Notes: a model not told the origin generated them from the sequence alone. A stretch of DNA of 64,000 nt from Tupaia tana (GCA_026018925.1 JAKSZU010000009.1:72202041-72266040), one strand, 5' to 3'; positions 11,530-24,019 are shown, counted from the first letter of the stretch. Translations and numbers: made by a program.

Positions 11530-12058
11530 CTTCAGCTTTCTGGCAGAGTTTGAGAACAACAGATTATTAGTTCTTCAATTGTTCGGTAGAATTTAACAGT
11601 GAAGTCATCACATCATGGGCTTTTCTTTCATAGGAAACTAACTACTGAATCAATCTTCTTACTCATTATTTGTTTGTTCAAAAAAAACCCCTCAAATATT
11701 CTAATTCCTCATGATTTAAGTCTTGGTAGGTTATGTCTATGAATTTATTAATTTCTTCTGAATTAGCCAATTTGTTGGTGTAATAACTTCACAGGAATCT
11801 ATTATCTTTTGTACATTTGTGGTATTGATTGTAATGTCTCCTCTTTCATTTCTAACTTTATTATTTTGGTATTCTCTTACTAGCATAGCTAAAGGTTTGT
11901 TGATTTTGTTTACTATTTTAAAAACTAACTCTTGGTTTCATTAATCTTTTCTATTGTTTTTCTAGTTTCTACTTCATTTATTTCTGCTCTGATTTTTATT
12001 ATTTTCTTCCTTCTGCTTAGTTTGAGCTTAGATTTTTCTTGTTTTTTGAATATTACGT
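11530..12058 (-). mobile_element. Old L1 ORF2 fragment
   Basis: Minus-strand text such as ACTAACTCTTGGTTTCATTAATC and CTTCATTTATTTCTGCTCTGATTT is the antisense of the region between the endonuclease and RT domains in mammalian L1. It is heavily diverged. Confidence 0.75.
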
Positions 12059-12059
12059 T

Positions 12060-13240
12060 TATTTGGGACCTGGTGCCTGGTTCCAATAGGATGGGCATAG
12101 GGCCTGTGTCCATGGAAGCTAGCCTTATGCTGGGGCAGGACTACAGCCTATGTCTGCAGGACTGGTCTTGGAACCTTAGTCTACAGGGTCCGAACTGGTA
12201 CTGGGGTCTAATGGAAAGAGACTGGACCCTGGGTATGCTGAAGTAGGCACAGACTCTGGGTCCTGAGGCCTGGAGCCATAGGGATTATCCTACAACTTGG
12301 GCTTTTCCTAGTATTTGGGAAGCCATTGAGATGTCCTAGAGACTGTCTGCTAATGCTGGCTAGTGGCAGGGTATGTACAGGTTCTGGCCTAAAGGATAGG
12401 TCCATGAGGACTGGCCTGAGTTCTAGGACCTCTAGGCTCATCCTGGGACCTGGGTACAACAGTGTGGTCCTACAGCCTAAGTCCGTGGGAGCTGTCCAGC
12501 AATGGGGCCTACTGAAATAGGCATAAACCACGGGTCTACTGACATACTGTGTCACAAAGGCAATCTGGAGAGTAGGTCCATAGGACCCATATTGGCACTG
12601 GGAAGCCTGGACCGTGTCTACAGGTGTCTGCCTTGTGTTTGAGGCTAAGAGTGCTTATTTAGTACTAGAGTAGGCCTAAAGCCTGGTGCTACAGGGGCTG
12701 GCCTAGGGGCTGGGTCTGTGGCACCAGCCTGGTACTGGGTTGGGCCTGATGTTTGAGGATATGGGGGCCAGCCCAGTCTTGAGGTTGGTCCTAAGCTCAG
12801 GGCTGCTAGGCATGACCTGGCCCTGGAGTGGGCCTATAATCTGATTCTGTGGGGACTGACCTGAGACTGGTGTAAGCCTAAAGCCCAGGGCTCCTGGGGC
12901 TTCCTGATGTCAGTCTGGTGCTGGGAAGGTCTGGGGCCTAGGACTATACAATCCCACCTGGCACAGGGGGACTTGGAAGCTCAGTCTGCAAGTACTATCC
13001 TACATCCTGGGGCCAGAGGGGCAAGCCTGATAGTGGACAAGACTAAATAACCACACTGGCCTGGAGCCTGAAGCTTCAGGATCCAGCATGGTACTAAGGC
13101 AGGTCTGGAGGTTCAGTCTGTGGATACGGCCCTAGAGTTTGAAACCATGGGGGTCTGCCAAGTAACGGGTTTTACTGAGGTGATCTGAGTGTTGGCATTT
13201 GAAGCAAAGTCTGGTGCTTACTTCCCTCTTCCTTCTCCTT
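12060..13240. repeat. Degenerate GC-rich minisatellite
   Basis: About 1.2 kb built from variants of a unit of roughly 40-50 bp, with recurring words CCTGGTGCTGGG, GGCCTGGAGCC, GTCTGCAGGG and CTGGCCT. Similar arrays occur in the 5'UTR of some old L1 families, and the flanks fit that on the minus strand. Confidence 0.6.
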
Positions 13241-13495
13241 TGTGGAAGGTATTTCTCTCTATGCTATACTGACTTGGGTTGGGGGAGAGGTGATTCAGGA
13301 AATGTAAAACTGTCCTTCCTACCTACTTCAAGGTATCTTTTCTTAATTCTAACCTATACCCAAGTACTGTAATTTATTACCTGGTTTCCTAGAGCTCATG
13401 AAGGTAATTTCTGTGCCTGGAAAGTTGTTCAAATTGATGTTTCTATAGGGTGTCATGCTCTGAAGAATTCTATTCCATCATCTTACTATTCACCT
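13241..13495 (-). mobile_element. Probable old L1 5'UTR
   Basis: Phrases like AAGTTGTTCAAATTGATGTTTCTATAGGG and GAATTCTATTCCATCATCTTAC look like the antisense of an old L1 5'UTR. The assignment is from memory. Confidence 0.45.
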
Positions 13496-14082
13496 TTGTG
13501 TCAGAGTCTTAATTAGTCACATCATCACTGACCCTCTGCCACTGTTCTGAGGCCTACTTCCAGATGCGGAATCAGGGCATCATTTCCAAGGCTGCACCAT
13601 CTGAGTCTTGAGCCAGGGCTCTGACTCACTATAACTGAGATTGTGATGTCACTGCTCTAGACTCCATACTCTGAAACCTAAGTCATAGCTACCACCACAC
13701 TGCTACTGCTGTGTGCCTCATTCCCTGGAGCTTGAACTGCAGGTACAACTAGCTGTCCTTGGAAACATACTGTTTTGCCCCAACCATAGAACCCAGTCTC
13801 TTCTGGGCCCTGTCATTACTGCATCTGTGCCACTGCTGCATTCTATCATCCTGAGGTCATCTCCCTGAGGTCAAGTCATCTTGTTATGCTCAAGAGACCT
13901 GGCCCTGCCTCTTGTAAACAATCTGCACAAGCCCATGTTTTAATTACTGTTGCTACTGCAACAGCAAATGTGCCTATGCCCCTGTCCCCAGGTGCTTAGA
14001 CAACTCTGTGCATGCCTAACCACAGACCCTCAGAGGTGCTGTTGCTCCAAATACTTGATCCTAAGCACTGGCACCACCACCA
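13496..14082. other. Unassigned, possibly L1 5'UTR-like
   Basis: CT- and CA-rich text (CCACTGCTGC, TGTTGCTACTGCAACAGC) with no gene signature. It resumes after the LTR at 14083-14453 up to about 14760, so the LTR was inserted into it. Confidence 0.3.
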
Positions 14083-14453
14083 CTATGTTAGTTTATTCAG
14101 GCTGTTACAACAAAATACTTTGTGATGGGTAATTTATAAATGTTAGAAATTTATTGCTCACAGCCCTGGATGCTGGGAAGTCCAAGATCAAGGCACCAAC
14201 AGATTCAGTGTCTGGTAAGGGATTGCTCTCTGCTTCAAAGATGATTTCTATTGCAATGTCCTCACATTAAGTAAGAGGCATGGATGCTCCTTAAACATCT
14301 TTTATCAGGGAACTAATCTCATTCATGAGGGTAAAGTCTTCATAACTTAATGCCTTAAGTCATTAAGATCCCACTTCTTAATATTATCACAATTAGTATT
14401 AGGTTGCAACATATAAATTTTGTGGGAATATCAACACTCAAACCATGGCAGCT
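14083..14453 (-). mobile_element. MaLR LTR (MST-like), antisense
   Basis: The minus strand starts TGGTTTGAGTGTTGATATTCCC, continues CATATGTTGCAACCTAAT and CTCATGAATGAGATTAG, and ends GAGCAATAAATTTC...AACAGCCTGAATAAACTAAC. This is the order of an MST-type MaLR LTR, with its AATAAA signal near the end. Confidence 0.7.
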
Positions 14454-14828
14454 ACTGAATGCTTACTTGCACCCTTAGCCTAGTACCACTGCAACTGTTA
14501 TGAGTACCAGCATACTATAACCAGTACCAAGAAGAATCCCTTTGACTGGAAAATCAATCCATGGGGGAAAAGGAGATCATGAAGAACCCAGAAGCCAGTA
14601 CTATGTAGGATCCCAACAGCCTTAGCCACCATAGTCACAGTAGACAACTGCAGCATTGGCTACCAAAGACCCCTGCAGTCTTCAATGATGTTTACTTTAG
14701 CTGATGAAGCTTCACAAAGAACACTGCACTATATTCTTCCCAAAACTGGAGACACTGCCCCTTATCGCGCTGGCATTCTCACAGCCACCAGAAGGTGAAA
14801 GTCTTTCCATAGATAAAATGCAATCTCT

Positions 14829-15510
14829 TTGTATATTTTGAGGATTCTCCAAATTGTTCTCCACAGTGGCTGGACCAGCAATCCCACTCCTTGGTATCTA
14901 CCCAAAGGACAGATGAATTCTTCATTGGAAAAGTGCTTGCATATCAATGTTTATTGTGGCACTATTCACAATTGTTAAGACATGGAACCAACCCAAATGC
15001 CCCCATACGGATGAATGGATTGAAAAACTGTGGCACATATACTCTATGGAATACTATTCAGCCATAAAAACCAACAAAACCCTGGCTTTTGATAGAAAGT
15101 GCAAGAATATGGAAGATTTACTGCTGAGTGAAGCAAGCCAGGCTATGAAGGAGAGACACTGTATGTCCCCACTTAATATATACCGAGTGTCTGCACTCTA
15201 TGACTGAAACTGATTGACTAATGGTTGTACAAATGCAAGAGATGGGTGTGAAGGCGAGATGTGGTGTATGTGGAGGAGTGGGGCCTAAGGAAGGACATTT
15301 GGAGGAGGGATACGGAGGCAGAGCATTGACGGGATGGGGAAGTGTGGTGTTATCAGTTGAAGATATTTTGATCTGGGAAGATATTTTGACTAGGAAGAAA
15401 TGTTCACATATTGAAATGTTCACTTTGTAAGCTAAATAATGTGACTGAATGTATAAAAAATTTTTTTTAAAAAATGAAGCTTACTTTCAAGAATAAATAA
15501 ATAAATAAAT
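14829..15510 (+). mobile_element. 5'-inverted (twin-primed) young L1
   Basis: The 3' segment (about 14874-15510, plus) encodes the ORF2 end (DEWIEKLWHIYSMEYYSA) and the lineage 3'UTR. The piece 14829-14873 is L1 in reverse orientation (CTCCAAATTGTTCTCCACAG). The TSD AAATGCAATCTCT lies at 14816-14828 and 15511-15523. The tail is (AATA)n. This is the classic product of twin priming. Confidence 0.85.
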
Positions 15511-15683
15511 AAATGCAATCTCTAACAAAATTCTAATGAAATTTTCACAAACATAGAAAAAACAATTCCAAAATCTGTATGGAATCACAAGAAAACTTGA
15601 GTAGCCAATACAATCTTGAGAAAGAAGAACAAAGGCTAAGATTTCACAATCTCAAATTATATTATATAGCAAGAGTATTATAT

Positions 15684-15731
15684 ATGTTTGTGTGTGTGAC
15701 ATACATGTGTGTGTGTGTGTGTTTGTGTGTA
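15684..15731. repeat. (TG)n microsatellite
   Basis: Two TG runs separated by ACATACATG, inside L1 sequence. Confidence 0.9.
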
Positions 15732-16061
15732 AAATAAAATCAAGAGCCCAGAAATAAACCAAAGTGCATATGGTCAACTAACATTTGACAAGGGCACTAA
15801 GGATGCATAATGGGGTAAAGATAGTGTCTTCAACAAATGGTGCTGGGAATACTGGATATCTACATGCAAAGAAAAAATGGAATTGAAATCTAATACCATA
15901 TAAAAAAATTAATTCAAACTGGACAACTTAAATGTAAGACTGAAAGCCATAAAACTCCTAGAAGAAAATAAAGTAAAAAATAGTCCTTAACATTGGTCTA
16001 AGCAAAGATTGTTTGGATATGAAACTAAAAGCACAATCAACAAAGCAAAAATAAATCAATG

Positions 16062-16486
16062 GGGGGGAGTGAAGTAATGGCACAGTGGCAAAATGCCATG
16101 CTCTGTGAGGCAGACCCACACAGGAAGTTTACTGGTTCAAGTCTGGACACCTCCATGGATATGCCAGGCATGTGTGGACCCATGATCCAGGACTAGCTAA
16201 AGATATGGGTGGAATGCAGCATCAAAACCCTGTCAGGGGACCAGCAGTTAGTGTAATGGCTATGTCGCTGAACTCCCACATAGTCGACCGCGGTTCGAGT
16301 CTTGGACCTGGTGGGTAAGACTCACGCCGGGCGCGTGTGCGTGCGTGCCCAAGATCCCGAGAGGAGAATGGAGGAGAAGGGATTGTGGCATGGCCATCCT
16401 CCCTGGGGGGTGATTTCTCGCTTTCTATCTCTCTGTCTCTCTCTGTCTGTCTGGTGAGCGCACGCGCCCTGTGGCAAAAACCTCTC

Positions 16487-16524
<38 letters not shown>

Positions 16525-16575
16525 CTGTCAGAGGGGCTGTCTCTCTGTTGCTTTCATGGAATAAATGCATAAAGT
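16062..16575 (+). mobile_element. SINE-D, split by a SINE-A
   Basis: Head GAGTGAAGTAATGGCACAGTGGC with B-box-like CTGGTTCAAGTCTGG, then CCATGATCCAGGACTAGC. It stops at AAAACCCTGTCAG and resumes at 16532 after the inserted SINE-A. Confidence 0.65.
16237..16518 (+). mobile_element. SINE-A (young), nested in SINE-D
   Basis: Full copy with a long poly(A). The TSD AAAACCCTGTCAG lies at 16224-16236 and 16519-16531. Confidence 0.93.
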
Positions 16576-16607
16576 TTCAAAAAGTGCATTAAACAATAAG
16601 TAAGTGG

Positions 16608-16881
16608 GGGACCAGCAGTTAGCGTAATGGCTATGTCACTGGACTCCCATGTAGTTGACCATGGTTCGAGTCCCGGACCTGGTGGCTTAAACTCACGCCA
16701 GGTGCATGTGCGTGCGTGCCCACCCAAGATCCCGAGAGGAGAATGGAGAAGGGATTGCAGCGTGGCCATCCCCTCGGGGGGGGGGGGGGTGATTTCTCGC
16801 TTTCTGTCTCTGTCTCTCTCTGTCTTTCTGGCAAGCACACGCGCCCTATAGCAAGAACCTCTCCAAAACAAATAATAGATA
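16608..16881 (+). mobile_element. SINE-A (young)
   Basis: TSD AATAAGTAAGTGG at 16595-16607 and 16882-16894. A run of about 14 G replaces the usual short C/G stretch in the body, an unstable site. Confidence 0.93.
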
Positions 16882-16978
16882 AATAAGTAAGTGGAACTAC
16901 ATCAAACTAAAATACTATGGCTCAGCAAAAAAAATGATCCACAAAATGAAAAGGCAAACCATTGGAAAGGCTTGAAGA

Positions 16979-17163
16979 TCATGCTGTGTGTGTATGCATG
17001 CCCAAAATCCCATGAGGAGAATAGAGGAAATGGGATTGTGGAATGGTCATCCACCCGGGGGAATCAGGGGGAGTGATTTCTCAATTTCCCTTTCTCTGTC
17101 TCTCTTTCTCCCTCTGGCAAGCACACATGTCCTATGGCAAAAAAAATCTTCTAAGAAAATAAA
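16979..17163 (+). mobile_element. 5'-truncated SINE-B
   Basis: It starts inside the body (GAAGATCATGCTGTGTGTG) and lacks the tRNA head, so it has no A or B box. It ends CCTATGGCAAAAAAAATC. Confidence 0.8.
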
Positions 17164-17165
17164 TC

Positions 17166-17424
17166 AGGTAACCAGGAGTTAGCGTAATGGCTATGTCACT
17201 GGACTCCCACGTAGTCGACCGCGGTTCACGTCTCGGACCGGGTGGCTTAAAACTCACGCCGGGTGCGTGTGCATGCGTGCCCAAGATCCCGAGAGGAGGA
17301 TGGAGGAGAAGGGATTGCGGCGTGACCATCCCCCCTGGGGGGTGATTTCTCGCTTTCTGTCTCTATGTCTCTCTCTGTCTGGCGACTGCACGCGCCCTAT
17401 AGCGAAAACCTCTCAAAAAAAAAA
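17166..17424 (+). mobile_element. SINE-A (young)
   Basis: Near-consensus, with intact CpGs (GTAGTCGACCGCGGTTCACG). The B box is slightly changed (TTCACGTCTC). Its flanks do not give a clear TSD. Confidence 0.9.
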
Positions 17425-17427
17425 TCA

Positions 17428-18060
17428 AATTTAAAAAATAACATATGGTGTGTGTGCATGTATGTGTATGCGCCATAATTTATTTATCTGTGAATGGACA
17501 TTTAAATTACTCCAGTATCTTGGTTATTGTCAATAATGTTGCAGTGAACATGGGAGAGCTGATATCTGTGTGTGTTGCCAATTTCATTTGCTTTGGATTT
17601 ACACTCAGAAGTGGCATTGCTGAGTAACACAGTAGTTCTGCTTTTAATTTTTTGAGTAACTTCCATATCACTTTCCATAATGGCTATAACAGTTTATATT
17701 ACACTGTACAAGGGTTCCCTTTTCTTCACAACCTCACTAACACTTATCTCTTTATTTTTTTGATAATAGCCATCCTCTGAGATATAAGGTAAAATCAGTA
17801 TGGTTTTTATTTGCATTTTCATGATTACTTTCATGTACCCATTGGCCATTTTTTAATGTTTTGTTTGAAAAAAATGCATATATAGATCCTTTGCCCTTTT
17901 TAAAAATCAGAATTTTTTTGCTATTGATTTTATGAGTTCCTTACATATTTTGGATATGAAATCCTTATCAGATAGATGGTCTACAAATATTTTACCCTGT
18001 GGTTTGCCTTTTCATGGGTACACCTTGAATTTACCATTAACCAGATTTTAATAGCTAAAA
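17428..18060 (-). mobile_element. Old L1 ORF2/3' fragment
   Basis: Antisense L1 phrases: TTTATTTATCTGTGAATGGACATTT, AATAATGTTGCAGTGAACATGGGAG, CCATTGGCCATTTTTTAATG, ATCCTTATCAGATAGATGG. Old and diverged. Confidence 0.75.
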
Positions 18061-18183
18061 TCATAAACTTAGCAAACTTTTCTGACTATTACCTCTTATC
18101 ATTACAGTTTTGATTTCCTTACTGATCTGCTCCTGTCTTTGAGATAACAAATTGCCTACATTAAAAATTAAAAGACATTTTGT

Positions 18184-19264
<1,081 letters not shown>

Positions 19265-19322
19265 CATCAACAAGTTAGCACAGTGCCTGAATAATGGTGG
19301 CTACATTTTAATATAAAGTACA

Positions 19323-19703
19323 ATCAGTCCTCCATATCTGTGGTTTCTGCATCTGCAGATTCAACCAAGTCAAAATTATTCAAAAAAGTAAAATTAGAAA
19401 ATAATATAGGGTCAGCCAGGTAACATGGTGATTACGGTGGCTGGATCCCATATGGCTGAATACACTTAGAGTCCTGGTCCTGGCAGCTTGAAAAAATATG
19501 CAGGTGCATGTGCATGTGTGCCCCAAACCCCAAAAGCAGAGTGGAGGAGGGACTGCAGCATGACCACCTGCCAGGGGGATACTTTCCCAATTTCTCTATG
19601 TCTCTCTCTCTTTCTCTCTCCAGCAAGTACACATGCCCTATAGCAAAAACTGAATAACCTTCACCCCACCCTCCCGCACCGTGGATACCGAGGAACAACT
19701 GTA
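19323..19703. mobile_element. Tigger-like MITE, split by a SINE
   Basis: Left end CAGTCCTCCATATCTGTGG and right end CCGTGGATACCGAGGAACAACTG are inverted repeats of each other. This matches the TcMar-Tigger terminal type from memory. The core is mostly deleted and a SINE sits at 19409-19651. Confidence 0.6.
19409..19651 (+). mobile_element. SINE-B (old)
   Basis: Head GGGTCAGCCAGGTAACATGG, body CCCCAAACCCCAAAAGCAG and end ACATGCCCTATAGCAAAAAC. Inserted in the Tigger MITE. Confidence 0.8.
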
Positions 19704-20205
19704 TTCTATTACAAACAAATTGTCTTTCAGGACTTACGTTTTCCTCAAATTCACTCTCAACCTTCGGTATTAATGAAACTTAGCTTTTTTTGGTACCACT
19801 ATACTCCTTACAATCCATTTAAATGAAGGCTAGTCCTTTAGTCACTCCTCTTGGTGAAAGAAGTCAGAAGCAAACAGTACAGTCCTAACTTCTCAAGACC
19901 AACTCCATATCAGTTTTCTACTATCGCATCAGCTCCATATGCTTTTATATCAAGATGTATGTTAACTATTTTCACAGTCACCAACATTCAAGACTCCCCT
20001 CTATCTTACTCCTAGTTATTAAACTCTGGGGCATCAAAATCAATACCTTTTTGGCACATTGGCCTCACAGATGCTTTCTCAAGCTTCTTAAATCCCAAGA
20101 TTTCTATGAACCTCGCCATTCTTAATGTAGATACCCTACATTTTGATCATTATAAACTTTTACCTCCAACACCCCTTGATTTTTTTAAATTAAAATTTAG
20201 TGACA
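19704..20205. other. No recognisable feature
   Basis: AT-rich text without ORF or repeat signature that I can defend. Confidence 0.35.
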
Positions 20206-20206
20206 G

Positions 20207-20460
20207 TGGGCCAGCCACTGGGATACTGGTAATGGCAGCTGGATTCCACATGGCCAATTCCATGGTTTGAGTCCTAGACACAGTGACTTGAGAAACACGC
20301 TGGGCACACATATGTGTGCCCAAAATCCCAACAAGAAGGAGAAATGGCAAAGAAGAAATTGTGGCATGAACATCTCCATAGGGGCTGCTTTCTCACATTC
20401 CCTCTGTCTATGTCTGATGAGCAAATGCACCCTCTGGCAATTTCTTTTTTTACTTGAAAT
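20207..20460 (+). mobile_element. SINE-B (old)
   Basis: Head TGGGCCAGCCACTGGGATACTGG, B box TGGTTTGAGTCCTAG, end AATGCACCCTCTGGCAATTTC. Many CpG losses. Confidence 0.75.
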
Positions 20461-20486
20461 TAAAAAAAAAAAAAAAAATCAGTGCC

Positions 20487-20700
20487 TGGGCTGGATGGTG
20501 ACACAGCAATAAAATAGTGAGGCTGACCCACATGGGAAGGTTCCAGGTTTGTGTCCGGAGACCTCTCAGATGTACACGATGCCCATGATCCAGTGTTAAC
20601 TCAAGTTGGGGGTAAACTGGAGAACCTTTTGGGGGTGAGTGTCTCTCTGTCTCTCTTCCTCTGTCTCACTCATGGAAGAAAGAAATACACTTTTTTTAAA
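20487..20700 (+). mobile_element. SINE-D
   Basis: GGGCTGGATGGTGACACAGCAAT head, then CCCATGATCCAGTGTTAAC and a TCTCTCTGTCTCTC tail. It matches the head of the copy at 16062 in word order. Confidence 0.6.
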
Positions 20701-20724
20701 AAAAAAACTGAGTACCTGAGTACC

Positions 20725-20990
20725 GGGGACCAGCAGTTAGCGTAATGGCTATGTCGCTGGACTCCCACTAGTCGACCGCAGTTCGCGTCCCGGACCTGGT
20801 GGCTTAGAACTCACGCCGGGCGTGTGTGCGTGCGTGCCCAAGATCTTGAGAGGAGAATGGAGGAGAAGGGATTGCGGCGTGACCATCCCCCCTGGGGGGT
20901 GATTTCTCACTTTCTGTCTCTATGTCTCTCTCTGTCTGTCTGGCGAGCACACGTGCCCTATAGCGAAAACCACAAAAAACAAAACAAACA
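20725..20990 (+). mobile_element. SINE-A (young)
   Basis: Near-consensus copy in front of (AAAC)n. ACTGAGTACC occurs at 20707-20716 and again at 21001-21010 as TSD. Confidence 0.9.
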
Positions 20991-21010
20991 AAAAAAAAAA
21001 ACTGAGTACC

Positions 21011-21590
21011 CTTTTGTCTCTCCTCCCTCTTCAAACCTGTTCTTTCTCACTATGCCCCCAAATCTCCTAGTATTAATAGCTTAAGCCTTGTATCTTAGGC
21101 CATCACTTCCAACCTCTTTTTCATTTGTCTCCTTATCTAGTCTGTACAATTATTTGGATACATGCCCTAGATATTCCATCATTCCTACCTTGCCAACAGT
21201 CAGCACTTGAGCATCCCCACTGTCTCCTTTTGTCCTCCTAGGCTGTGAGCATTGCTGGAAAAAGTCATAATGATGGACAGAGCCAGCATTAGCTGGGCCC
21301 TCTCTTCTCAACAATTCTTTCATTCAGTGTCTACTGAAGCCTTACTGAATTTATAACAGTACCTTTCCTAATCCTTCTTAAACTCCTAAAGGCAGATGAT
21401 GTACACGCAGAAGACACAGATAGCCAATGTGAACTCTGTCAATTTCTCACCTTTGTTCTTCAAAACCTCTCTGTATCTTCACTTTTCATCTCCACCAGTT
21501 TTGACCTCTGAAGTAAAGTGTGTCTCCCTTTTGGCAAGAGTAATCCCTCCACTTGTCCTCTTTATTTTACCACATCTTTATGAAATAAGG
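21011..21590. other. No recognisable feature
   Basis: Pyrimidine-rich sequence. The 87-codon ORF at 21396-21659 has no family resemblance and runs into a MIR. Confidence 0.35.
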
Positions 21591-21594
21591 GTAA

Positions 21595-21855
21595 GAGTCC
21601 AGGCTCTGGACTCAGACCATGTCATTTCAAATCCAGCTCTACCACTTACTACCATGTGACAATTTACTCAACTTCAGTTAACAACTGTGTTACTCAACCT
21701 TTCCAAGCTTTGATTTTCTTAACTACAAAAAGGTGACTAATAACAGTACCTACTCTTAGGGCCCCTCTGAAAGAGAAATAATAAAATTCACATAAAGTTC
21801 TTAGCAAACTATCTAGCATATAATAAATGCTCAATAACATAATAGCTATGATTAC
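21595..21855 (+). repeat. MIR
   Basis: Nearly full MIR order: AAGAGTCCAGGCTCTGGACTCAGAC, AATCCAGCTCTACCACTTACTA, TAATAACAGTACCTACTC, GCATATAATAAATGCTCAATAA. Confidence 0.85.
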
Positions 21856-22164
21856 TAGTATGAACTATCTTTATCTTTACAATAGTTCTTGACACATGTT
21901 CACTTGTTTACAAATTTGGTCAAGTTTCCTGATTTTTTAAATTAATACATCTTTTCTTGACTTTTCTACTTCTATCCCAAGTTTTCTTTTCTATCATTCA
22001 ACACCAAATTTCTCTAAAGATGAACATATACCAGTAGAAGCAAGTAGTAAAAACTTTGGACCCAAATATACTAGTGCTTAACCTAGCTCTTCCACTAAAC
22101 AATAATGTGGCATGAAACAGTTTTTGTAAGCCTCAGTTATTCCTTTTTCTTTCTTTCCTTCTTT

Positions 22165-22433
22165 CTATTTTTTTTTTTTTTTGGAGAGGTTTTTGCTATA
22201 GGGCGCGTGTGCTCACCAGACAGACAGAGAGAGACGTAGAGACAGAAAGTGAGAAATCACCCCCCAGGGGGGATGGTCACGCCGCAATCCCTTCTCCTCT
22301 ATTCTCCTCTTGGGATCTTGGGCACGCACGCACACGCGCCCGGCGTGAATTTTAAGCCACCGGGTCCGGGACGCGAACTACGGTCGACTACGTGGGAGTC
22401 CAGCGACATAGCCATTACGCTAACTGCTGGTTC
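22165..22433 (-). mobile_element. SINE-A (young), nested
   Basis: Full reverse copy with intact CpGs, inserted into the poly-T end of the older SINE that follows. Confidence 0.9.
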
Positions 22434-22436
22434 CCA

Positions 22437-22690
22437 TCTATTTTTTTTTTTTTAGCATTTTTCCATAGGACGTATTCACTCACCCATAAGAGACAGAGAG
22501 AGGGAAAGTGAGAAATCACCCACCAAGGAGAGATGGCCATGCCAGAATCCCTTCTTCATTCTCCTCTTGGGATTCTGGGCATGCACATACATGCACCCAG
22601 TGTGATTTTCAAGCTGTTGGGTCTGAGAATCAAACCGTGATCCGCCATGTGGGAGTCCAGCATCTTAACCACCACATCACCTGCTGGCCC
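22437..22690 (-). mobile_element. SINE-B (older)
   Basis: Reverse copy ending CACCTGCTGGCCCCAG. It inserted first into the MIR (TSD CAGTTATTCC) and was later hit by the SINE-A at its A-tail. Confidence 0.85.
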
Positions 22691-22879
22691 CAGTTATTCC
22701 ATCTTTAAAATGGGTATGCTGCCCACTTCCTAGGGTCATCAAGAGGACTAAATTAAAATAATGAATATAAAGCATCTGGCCAAAGTAGGTGTCAATGCCT
22801 ACCAGTTCTCCATCCCTTAACCTTTGCTAATCCCTTAAAATCTATGTTCTCCCTCTACCACCCTACTTACACCTCTTTG

Positions 22880-23075
22880 TCTCACTTCAGCACTTATTAG
22901 CACTAAGATTTTAGGCAATTTATTTGATTTCTCTAAACCTTAATTTTTCATCTGTCAAATGGTGATCATATCAACCACATAAAGTTGTCTTAAGAATAAG
23001 TGAATTAGCATACTTAAGGTATTTTAGTCCAGTTTCCGACTTGCAGTAAAAACTTAATAGAGTAGTTGCCAGTGA
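22880..23075 (+). repeat. MIR-like SINE
   Basis: TTAGGCAATTTATTTGATTTCTC, CTTAATTTTTCATCTGTCAAATGGTG, AGTTGTCTTAAGAATAAG follow the MIR 3' half. Confidence 0.6.
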
Positions 23076-23149
23076 TTTATTAATGGTCAAATTATGACTG
23101 TTCAACTCTCTCCTCTAGACTACAGTGACAACACACTTTTCTGGTTTAC

Positions 23150-23345
23150 TTTTTATCATTCACCATTTCTTTTCTCTCTACACTTCCCTCTTGAAGCCTT
23201 TCTTAATTCACTTCAAACCAAGTGCTGGCTCTTTCTCCTCTGAACCCTCAAAGCCCTTCTCTTGAGGTAAGGCACTTCCTTTACTCTGAATCACGGTCAT
23301 TTGCATTATAAGTTGCACATCTATTGCTTCACTTAACCTATTTGA
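23150..23345 (+). repeat. L2-like fragment
   Basis: CTTGAAGCCTTTCTTAATTCAC and GTTGCACATCTATTGCTTCAC resemble the 3' part of L2. Diverged. Confidence 0.4.
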
Positions 23346-24000
23346 TTGTCATTGCCTAGCATTTATTCATGTAGAACTTAGTACCAAACCTAAGTCAGTC
23401 CTGTGATAGGTACTAAGGATACAAATATTTATATTTGTATCAAGGAGCTTATAGTTTAGGAAGTTAGAATGGACAAGTAAATCATGTATAATTTATACTG
23501 TAATATATGCTATGGTAAGAATATGATCAAGGTCCTCTGAAAGCACAAAAAGAAATTATTTAAACTAGACTAGGAAGGTAAAGTACACTGTCTTGGAACA
23601 GGCATTTTGTGTTTAGCATAGGCAGAGACTATACACTAAAATATGTTAAATAAGTAAATGAAATAGTAGGAAGTAATTGGATAAGGATGGAAAAGAGAAC
23701 TCTAGACCCAAAGAGTGAGCAGGTCAAAAAGGCAGGGAGGGGTAAAGCAAGTAGTTCAGTATTGGGAGGAGGGTTCTTGAGTGACATGAGATGAAGGTGA
23801 GAAGTCAAGACAGGATCAGGTGTTCTAGACATAGGAGTGTGACCTGATCCCAGAAGGGAGTGCCCATAAAGATTTTTAAGTAGGGAAGAGGCATAATAAT
23901 TTGCATTTTAGTATAAGTACTCTGGTAGCACAGGAGAAAGCATGCCATGAGAACCAGGGTAGGAGATGTGAGTCCACTTAGGAGGGTGTTGAGTGTATTC
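23346..24000 (+). repeat. Ancient mammalian repeat (family X)
   Basis: Phrases CAAGGAGCTTATAGTTTAGGAAG, AAAGATTTTTAAGTAGGG and TAATTTGCATTTTAG recur in order at 25255-25690 (AGCTTATAGTTCC... GACATGATCTAAGTTACACTTT) and in part near 29650 and 35245. It is an old dispersed family whose name I do not fix. Confidence 0.5.
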
Positions 24001-24019
24001 AGTTAAAAGTCAGAGCCAG

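Larger units (their letters stand above)
15524..16978 (+). mobile_element. Old L1 ORF2 fragment (interrupted)
   Basis: Plus-strand RT-to-C-terminal text (ATGGTCAACTAACATTTGACAAGGG, CAACAAATGGTGCTGGGAATACTGG, then CATCAAACTAAAATACTATGGC). It is interrupted by SINEs at 16062-16575 and 16608-16881 and contains a TG-rich microsatellite. Confidence 0.8.
22030..22800 (+). repeat. MIR interrupted by two nested SINEs
   Basis: MIR text stops at GCCTCAGTTATTCC (about 22130-22144) and resumes CAGTTATTCCATCTTTAAAATGGG at about 22690. The repeated CAGTTATTCC is the TSD of the older SINE. Confidence 0.75.

Noticed and set aside
14762-14947. 61-codon minus ORF with an L1-like phrase
   Set aside because: The L1-like part comes only from the 45-bp inverted piece of a twin-primed L1; the frame then crosses the junction by chance.
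16237-16320. tRNA gene (A and B boxes present)
   Set aside because: The same head occurs dozens of times joined to one SINE body and poly(A), with duplications, so these are SINE heads and not tRNA genes.
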